This document shows positions 57,922-64,000 of a DNA stretch of 64,000 bases, piece by piece. A model generated the notes under the pieces. The model did not search any database. It saw only the letters and a program-made list of their open reading frames with translations, and was not told where the DNA came from. The first letter of the stretch is position 1; every line of letters begins with the position of its first letter. The position numbers were made by a program, and so were the translations under genes. The stretch is taken from contig NZ_FNES01000002.1 in assembly GCF_900100195.1 (NCBI RefSeq), forward strand, positions 248,001-312,000. The letters run 5' to 3'. The DNA is from Billgrantia gudaonensis (GTDB lineage: Bacteria > Pseudomonadota > Gammaproteobacteria > Pseudomonadales > Halomonadaceae).

Positions 57922-58705
57922 GTCGCCAGCGTCCGGCCAGGCTGGACAGGGCAAACAGGATGGCGGCGAAGCTGACGATGGTGGGGCCGGTGGGCGTGTC
58001 GAGCCAGTAGGCCGCCTGCAGGCCGCCGGTGGTCGAGGCAGCCCCGATCGCGGCGGCCAGCAGCGCCATGGCTTCCGGGGTGCGACAGAAGGGCCGGGCT
58101 GCGGCAGCGGGAATGATCAGCAGCGCGGCGATCAGCAGCACCCCTACCACCTTGAGTGCCACGGCGACCACCACCGCCAGGGAGAGCGTCAGTACCAGCT
58201 GCTCGCGCTTGGGGTCGACGCCGCTGGCCCGGGCGAGGTCGGCATCCAGGGTGGCGGTGAGCAGCGCCGACCAGCGCCACCCGATCAGACCCACGACCAG
58301 CAGCGCTCCGGTGCCGATCAGGGCCAGGTCGCCCTTGCCGACGGCCAGGATGTCGCCGAACAGGTAGGCCATCAGGTCGATGCGCACGCCGGAGAGGAAC
58401 GACACCGCCACCAGGCCGAAGGCGAGTGCCGAGTGCGCCATGACGCCGAGCAGAGTGTCCATGGCATAGCCGCGGCCGCTGAGCAGCGAGACCAGGGTGG
58501 CCATCAGCAGCGACACCACCAGCACGCCGGCGAAGATGGATGTGGAGAGCAGCAGCGACAACGCCACGCCGAGGATGGCGGCGTGAGCGGTGGCATCGCC
58601 GAAGTAGGCCATGCGCCGCCACACCACGAAGCAGCCCAGCGGAGCGGCGGCGAGCGCCACGCCGAGTCCGGCCAGGGCGGCGCGAACCAGGAAATCGTCG
58701 AGCAT
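57911..58705 (-). CDS. znuB: Zinc ABC transporter permease
   Basis: A 264-aa ABC-3 family permease with about eight helices. It opens MLDDFLVRAALAGLGVALAA, with LGCFVVWRRMAYFGDATAHA, GVALSLLLSTSIFAGVLV and LLIAALLIIPAAAARPFCRT. Start overlaps the znuC stop by one base. Its last 11 bases overlap the converging folE2 gene. It forms the inner-membrane zinc channel. Confidence 0.94.
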   Translation of the reverse strand: MLDDFLVRAALAGLGVALAAAPLGCFVVWRRMAYFGDATAHAAILGVALSLLLSTSIFAGVLVVSLLMATLVSLLSGRGYAMDTLLGVMAHSALAFGLVAVSFLSGVRIDLMAYLFGDILAVGKGDLALIGTGALLVVGLIGWRWSALLTATLDADLARASGVDPKREQLVLTLSLAVVVAVALKVVGVLLIAALLIIPAAAARPFCRTPEAMALLAAAIGAASTTGGLQAAYWLDTPTGPTIVSFAAILFALSSLAGRWRLSR

Positions 58706-59475
58706 CAGGGAGCGATCTCCAGGTGGCTGGTGTCAGCTGCCGGTGGAATGGGGTTGCCGACAGAGCGGTCGTGTTGTCGTGGGTGGTCATGGCGATACAG
58801 CGCCAGGGCATCGCCGGTGTCGGGTCCGAACAGTTCGCGGTAGGCCGGCGAGGCGACGACCCGTTCGGGTGTGCCCTGGCAACAGACATGGCGGTTCAGG
58901 CAGACCACGCGATCCGAGGCGCGCATCACCACGTGCAGGTCGTGGCTGACCATCAGCACCGCACAGCCCAGCTCGCGCCGCACGCTCTCGATCTGGCGAT
59001 AGAAATCGGCCGTGCCACGGTGGTCGAGGCCCTGAGTGGCCTCGTCGAGCAGCAGCAGATCGGGCTTCTCCAGCAGCGCCCGAGCGAGCAGGATGCGCTG
59101 GAACTGTCCGCCCGAGAGGGCCGTCACCTGCTGTCGTCCCAGGCCGGGGACGCCGGCCTGCTCCAGGGCCTGGCGTACCGTCCGCGTCGAGTGGCGGCGC
59201 GGCAGGTTCAAGAAGCGGCTGACCGTCATCGGCAAGGTGGCATCGATGGCCAGCCGTTGGGGAACGTAACCGATGGCCACGCCAGGCTGGCGTACGAGGC
59301 GGCCGCGGGCGGGCCGGACGGCACCGATGATGGCGCGTAGCAGGGTCGACTTGCCGGAGCCGTTGGGGCCCACCAGGGTGACGATCTCGCCGCGCTCGAT
59401 GTGCAGGCCGATGCCCTCGAGGACGGTTCGCCCTCCCAAGGCAACGTGGAGATCGTCGATCGACAGCAGATGCAT
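58705..59475 (-). CDS. znuC: Zinc ABC transporter ATP-binding protein
   Basis: A 256-aa ATPase. Walker A GPNGSGKST, YVPQRLAIDATLPMTVSRFL (the ZnuC Q-loop region), signature LSGGQFQRILLARAL, Walker B LLLLDEATQGLD and switch His in MVSHDLHVV. The Cys/His-rich segment CLNRHVCCQGTPE is typical of ZnuC. The start at 59475 follows GGAGGA; an ATG at 59496 is possible. Divergent from znuA with a Zur-like box between. Confidence 0.94.
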   Translation of the reverse strand: MHLLSIDDLHVALGGRTVLEGIGLHIERGEIVTLVGPNGSGKSTLLRAIIGAVRPARGRLVRQPGVAIGYVPQRLAIDATLPMTVSRFLNLPRRHSTRTVRQALEQAGVPGLGRQQVTALSGGQFQRILLARALLEKPDLLLLDEATQGLDHRGTADFYRQIESVRRELGCAVLMVSHDLHVVMRASDRVVCLNRHVCCQGTPERVVASPAYRELFGPDTGDALALYRHDHPRQHDRSVGNPIPPAADTSHLEIAP

Positions 59476-59545
59476 GGCTTCCTCCGCTGTTGTCACCGTC
59501 GTGTCGCTATTCGACGCGAGACATGGTGCCGGTTTGACATTTCAA

Positions 59546-59567
59546 GATATGTTATATCATAACATTC
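59546..59567. promoter_or_regulatory. Zur box between znuCB and znuA
   Basis: A perfect 7-3-7 palindrome, ATGTTAT-ATC-ATAACAT (59549-59565), with flanks GAT and TC extending the match to the classical Zur operator. It lies 48 bases before znuA and 71 before znuC, so one site can control both directions. Confidence 0.85.
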
Positions 59568-59614
59568 GGTGGCACAATCGTACGCCACCCTGCGATGCAA
59601 ACCTGGAGAGATCG

Positions 59615-61198
<1,584 letters not shown>

Positions 61199-61205
61199 AT
61201 GCCGT

Positions 61206-61234
61206 GGCCGCCGCCTCGCGCCGTGGCGGCGGCC
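61206..61234. terminator. GC hairpin between converging znuA and thiE
   Basis: GGCCGCCGCC (61206-61215) pairs with GGCGGCGGCC (61225-61234). It fills the 40-base gap between converging stops. There is no U tract, so it may be a weak or factor-assisted terminator. Confidence 0.5.
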
Positions 61235-61238
61235 GGGC

Positions 61239-61853
61239 TCATCTCGTGAAGAAAGCCCGTGCGGCAGCCTCCGGGTCGGGCTGGCCACAGATGGCCGAGA
61301 CGACGGCTGCCCCCTGGGCGCCGACATCGCGCACCGCGGTGGCGTGTTCCGCCTTGAGTCCGCCGATGGCCACGGCCGGCAGCGGGCTGGCGGCGACCAG
61401 CGAGGCCAGCCCCGCGAAGCCCAGCGGTTCGGCGTGGTCGCGCTTGCTGGGGGTGGCGAACACCGGGCCCAGGCCCAGGTAATCGAGGCGTTCGGCATCG
61501 ATATGGGCCATCTGCTCCAGATTCTGTACCGAGAGGCCGAGGATCGCCGCCTCGCCCAGCGCGGTGCGGGCCTCGGCCACGTCGCCGTCGTCCTGGCCGA
61601 TGTGCAGGCCGTCGGCACCGCTCTCCACGGCCACCGCCAGACGGTCGTTGACGATCAGTGGCACTCCGCTGCCGGCCAGCGCCGCCTTCAGGCGCCGCGC
61701 CTGGTCGATCAGTACGGCGTCGCTGGCGTGCTTGTCGCGTAGCTGGACCAGCGTCACCCCACCGCGCACCGCGGCCACCACCGTTTCCACCAGGCCGCGT
61801 TCGGCGCACAAGTGCGGGTCGGTGACCAGATAGAGCGTAAGATCAAGGCGCAT
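61239..61853 (-). CDS. thiE: Thiamine-phosphate synthase
   Basis: A 204-aa TIM-barrel enzyme joining HMP-PP and thiazole phosphate to thiamine phosphate. Opens LTLYLVTDPHLCAERGLVET, then GGVTLVQLRDKHASD, PLIVNDRLAVAVESGADGLH, IGQDDGD and LGLGPVFATPSKRDHAEPLG, all ThiE motifs. It overlaps thiM by 11 bases, so the two are co-translated from the riboswitch-led transcript. thiD, which supplies HMP-PP, is not adjacent. Confidence 0.94.
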   Translation of the reverse strand: MRLDLTLYLVTDPHLCAERGLVETVVAAVRGGVTLVQLRDKHASDAVLIDQARRLKAALAGSGVPLIVNDRLAVAVESGADGLHIGQDDGDVAEARTALGEAAILGLSVQNLEQMAHIDAERLDYLGLGPVFATPSKRDHAEPLGFAGLASLVAASPLPAVAIGGLKAEHATAVRDVGAQGAAVVSAICGQPDPEAAARAFFTR

Positions 61854-62652
61854 CGCTCACCTCCAGGCGGAGTCGTGCGGTCAGGGTGCCGGCTTCCAGG
61901 GCGTGGAGCGCATCCAGAAACGCCGGCATGAAGCTGCCGGGGCCGCCGGCGTTTTCGCCGGCCAGTTCACCCGCCACGGCGTAGCAGGCCAGAGCCGCCA
62001 CCGTGGCCTCGAAACGGTCGTCGCCGCCGGCCAGGAAGGCTGCCACCACGCCGCTGAGCGCGCACCCAAGGGTGGTGACTCTGGGCATCAGGAAATGGCC
62101 GCCGTGAATGCGCGCGACCCGTCGGCCGTCGGTGACCAGGTCCACTTCGCCAGTGACGGCAACCGTGCCCCCGATGTGGCGGGCCAGGGCGATGGCAGCG
62201 CCGAGGGCCGACTCAGCGGTGGCAGTGCTGTCCACCCCACGGCCCCCCGCCTGCTGCTCGGCCAGGGCGATGATCTCCGAGGCGTTGCCGCGAATCGCGT
62301 CGGGTGACAGGGCCAGCAGCCGGGCAGCGCTCTCGCGGCGATAGCGAGTCGCGCCCACGGCCACCGGGTCCAGCACCCAGGGCTTGCCGGCCGCGCGCGC
62401 CGCGCCGGCCGCATCGACCATGGCGTCCACCCAGTGCGGCGACAGAGTGCCGATGTTCACGGACAGGGCGTCGGCCAGGGCAGCGAATTCGGCCGCTTCC
62501 TCGCGAGCATGCACCATGGCCGGCGAGGCGCCGATGGCCAGCAGGACATTGGCCATGCTGTTCATGGCCACCAGATTGGTGATGTTATGGATGAGCGGCG
62601 TCGTCTGGTGGAGGCGGGCGAGGTGGGCCGCGGGGTCGATCGCAAGGGTCAT
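61843..62652 (-). CDS. thiM: Hydroxyethylthiazole kinase
   Basis: A 269-aa ribokinase-like salvage kinase that phosphorylates the thiazole alcohol. It contains TPLIHNITNLVAMNSMANVL, GASPAMVHAREEAAEFA, KPWVLDPVAVGATRYR, RGNASEIIALA and GCALSGVVAAFLAG with the catalytic Cys position typical of ThiM. GGGAGG lies six bases before the ATG and is inside a hairpin (62659-62674) that can block it. The upstream TPP riboswitch indicates repression by thiamine pyrophosphate. Confidence 0.94.
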   Translation of the reverse strand: MTLAIDPAAHLARLHQTTPLIHNITNLVAMNSMANVLLAIGASPAMVHAREEAAEFAALADALSVNIGTLSPHWVDAMVDAAGAARAAGKPWVLDPVAVGATRYRRESAARLLALSPDAIRGNASEIIALAEQQAGGRGVDSTATAESALGAAIALARHIGGTVAVTGEVDLVTDGRRVARIHGGHFLMPRVTTLGCALSGVVAAFLAGGDDRFEATVAALACYAVAGELAGENAGGPGSFMPAFLDALHALEAGTLTARLRLEVSDAP

Positions 62653-62658
62653 GTGGGC

Positions 62659-62674
62659 CTCCCGGGCGCGGGAG
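62659..62674 (-). promoter_or_regulatory. Hairpin hiding the thiM ribosome-binding site
   Basis: CTCCCG (62659-62664) pairs with CGGGAG (62669-62674). On the transcript the 3' arm is the GGGAG of the thiM Shine-Dalgarno. Placed between aptamer and start codon, it looks like a translational expression platform. Confidence 0.6.
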
Positions 62675-62699
62675 AGGCAGACGGCGAGTGCCGCTGCAC

Positions 62700-62780
62700 G
62701 ACTCCCTACGCCGGCACTATCCGGGTCAGGTTCCGAGGGTGCGTCTCAGCCGTGGCAATGGGCCACGGCGCCCCTGTCGT
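62700..62780 (-). ncRNA. TPP riboswitch (THI element) of thiM-thiE
   Basis: Read on the minus strand the element has the thi-box blocks in order: ACAGGGGCGCC, GGCTGAGA, CACCCT, GAACCTGACCCGG and GCCGGCGTAGGGAG, with a variable P3 hairpin (GCCGTGGCCC...). These match the TPP aptamer nearly base for base. It ends about 48 bases before thiM. Binding of thiamine pyrophosphate is expected to shut off thiM and thiE. Confidence 0.95.
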
Positions 62781-62873
62781 CATGTCTTCACTATCCGCAT
62801 TGATTGCGCGGCTGTAAAGGCCACCGCCGGCAGAGTCAGTGCCGCGCTGGGGCACTGCTTCGTCGAGCACGCC

Positions 62874-64000
62874 TCAGGTGGCCCGAGCGAGCCAGCGCAG
62901 TGCGACCCTGCGGGCGTGCGACAGCTCGCGGCAGTACGTCAGCCGGCCGGCGGCCTTGCGGATGCCCGCCCGGCGCAGCTTGACGAGGATTCGCGTCGGC
63001 AGACCGACCAGCACCAGTGCGATCCCTTCGCGGTGCATCTCGTCGATCAGGGCCTCGAGCGCCACGATCGCCGTGCCATCCATGCTCGGCACGTCATGCA
63101 TGTCGAGGATGACGACCCGTACCCGACGATCCACGAGATGCAGCGACGTGAGTGCTTTCTCGGCAGCGCCGAAGAACAGCGGACCATTGATGTCGTAGAG
63201 GGCGATCTCGTCGGGCAGCCCATCGAGGCTGGGGGCTCCTGAGTCGATGCGCTGGGTCTGCGTCAGCAGTGACATGCGCCGGATGAACAGCGCAGCGGCC
63301 AGCCCGATGCCGACGGCCACCGCCAACACCATGTCGAAGAGTACGGTCAGGGTGAAGCAGGTCACCAGGATGGCGACGTCGCCCGGCGGTGCCGAGCGCA
63401 GCGTGTGCAGGAAGTGGCGTGCCTCGCTCATGTTCCAGGCGACGATGAACAGCAGGGCCGCCAGCGCGGCCATCGGCACCAGTCCCAGCAGGCCCGCCAG
63501 GGCGACCACTGCCAGCAGCACGACCAGCGCGTGCACCACTGCTGCGATCGGCGAACGGGCACCGCTGCGGATGTTGGTGGCGGTGCGGGCGATGGCGGCC
63601 GTGGCGGTGATGCCGCCGAACAGTGGTGCCACGATGTTGCCGAGCCCCTGGCCGATCAGTTCGGCGTTGGGGTCATGTCGGGTCCGGGTCAGTCCGTCCG
63701 AGACGACGGCGCACAGCAGCGACTCGATCGCCCCCAGCATGGCGATGGCGAATGCCGGGCCGAGCAGCGCGCGAACCAGCCCGAAGTTCAGCGTCAGGGG
63801 CTCGCCGTCCGCGCCCGGAAACCGCCAAGGCGCGGCGAAGCTCGGTGCGATCGGTGGGATGCCCGCCCCCGTCTCGCCATGAACCTCCCAACTGAAACGC
63901 GAGGCAATGGTTTCCACCGCATTGCCCGTGGCCGGATCGCCGAACATCCGGTTGATCGCGTAGACGACGACCGCTCCGGCGACCAGCCCGACCAGAGGAG
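62874..64000 (-). CDS. SulP-family anion transporter with STAS domain (5' end beyond window)
   Basis: C-terminal 375 codons of a SulP permease; the reading frame runs off the right edge, so the N-terminal helices are missing. Transmembrane part: FAIAMLGAIESLLCAVVSDG, RHDPNAELIGQGLGNIVAPL, FGGITATAAIARTATNIRSG (SulP signature) and FTLTVLFDMVLAVAVGIGLA. The C-terminal STAS domain (about the last 120 residues) has YDINGPLFFGAAEKAL and VVILDMHDVPSMDGTAIVAL. Substrate may be sulfate, bicarbonate or a dicarboxylate; not resolvable here. Confidence 0.9.
   Translation of the reverse strand, partial: PLVGLVAGAVVVYAINRMFGDPATGNAVETIASRFSWEVHGETGAGIPPIAPSFAAPWRFPGADGEPLTLNFGLVRALLGPAFAIAMLGAIESLLCAVVSDGLTRTRHDPNAELIGQGLGNIVAPLFGGITATAAIARTATNIRSGARSPIAAVVHALVVLLAVVALAGLLGLVPMAALAALLFIVAWNMSEARHFLHTLRSAPPGDVAILVTCFTLTVLFDMVLAVAVGIGLAAALFIRRMSLLTQTQRIDSGAPSLDGLPDEIALYDINGPLFFGAAEKALTSLHLVDRRVRVVILDMHDVPSMDGTAIVALEALIDEMHREGIALVLVGLPTRILVKLRRAGIRKAAGRLTYCRELSHARRVALRWLARAT

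Overview
The window reads as chromosomal DNA of a GC-rich, halophile-type gammaproteobacterium, most likely a Halomonas relative. That assignment is an inference from gene content: a Nar-type nitrate reductase with its molybdopterin genes, a TRAP transporter, Fur- and Zur-type sites, HutW/HutX heme degradation and a TPP-controlled thiM. Nothing in the window is a taxonomic marker. Coding density is high, and I found no rRNA, tRNA, CRISPR array, prophage or complete insertion sequence.

Layout. 1-7.9 kb: the end of narG, then narHJI, a parvulin-type foldase, moaB, moeA, a Crp/Fnr regulator and moaA, a respiratory nitrate reductase and Moco block. 8.0-12.7 kb: a LysR regulator, a complete TRAP transporter (DctP/Q/M) and a VanX-like D-Ala-D-Ala dipeptidase. 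12.8-35 kb: a catabolic region (below). 35-38 kb: a NIT-PAS-GGDEF-EAL protein. 38.3-40.9 kb: a TauE-like permease, a lipoprotein, a DUF2061 protein and a LysR regulator. 41.1-54.2 kb: an iron region with a catecholate-type TonB receptor plus siderophore ABC transporter, then hmuTUV, a heme-type receptor, hutW and hutX, with four Fur-like sites. 54.5-56.8 kb: a D,D-carboxypeptidase with a SPOR domain and an EamA transporter. 57.0-61.2 kb: a zinc-starvation group (folE2, znuB, znuC and a ZnuA-ZinT fusion) with two Zur-like sites. 61.2-64 kb: thiE, thiM with a TPP riboswitch, and a SulP transporter cut by the window edge.

The most interesting part is 13.8-35 kb. It holds almost the whole reductive pyrimidine pathway: nucleobase transporters, dihydropyrimidinase, two beta-ureidopropionase candidates, beta-alanine:pyruvate aminotransferase, malonate-semialdehyde dehydrogenase and a RutR-like regulator. 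There is no gene for the usual first enzyme, NAD(P)H-dependent dihydropyrimidine dehydrogenase (PreA/PreT). In its place stand a luciferase-like (LLM) oxidoreductase of the F420-dependent type, an NADPH:F420 oxidoreductase and a full set of coenzyme F420 biosynthesis genes (cofG, cofH, cofD, cofC, cofE), with proton-translocating transhydrogenase genes (pntAB) alongside. RutR-type palindromes (TTTACC-N4-GGTAAA) lie upstream of both the hydrolytic operon and the F420 operon. I infer a route in which F420H2 reduces uracil or thymine: proton motive force -> PntAB -> NADPH -> NpdG -> F420H2 -> LLM reductase -> dihydropyrimidine -> HydA -> ureidopropionase -> beta-alanine -> malonate semialdehyde -> acetyl-CoA. 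The gene families are clear from sequence; the coupling to pyrimidine reduction is a hypothesis.
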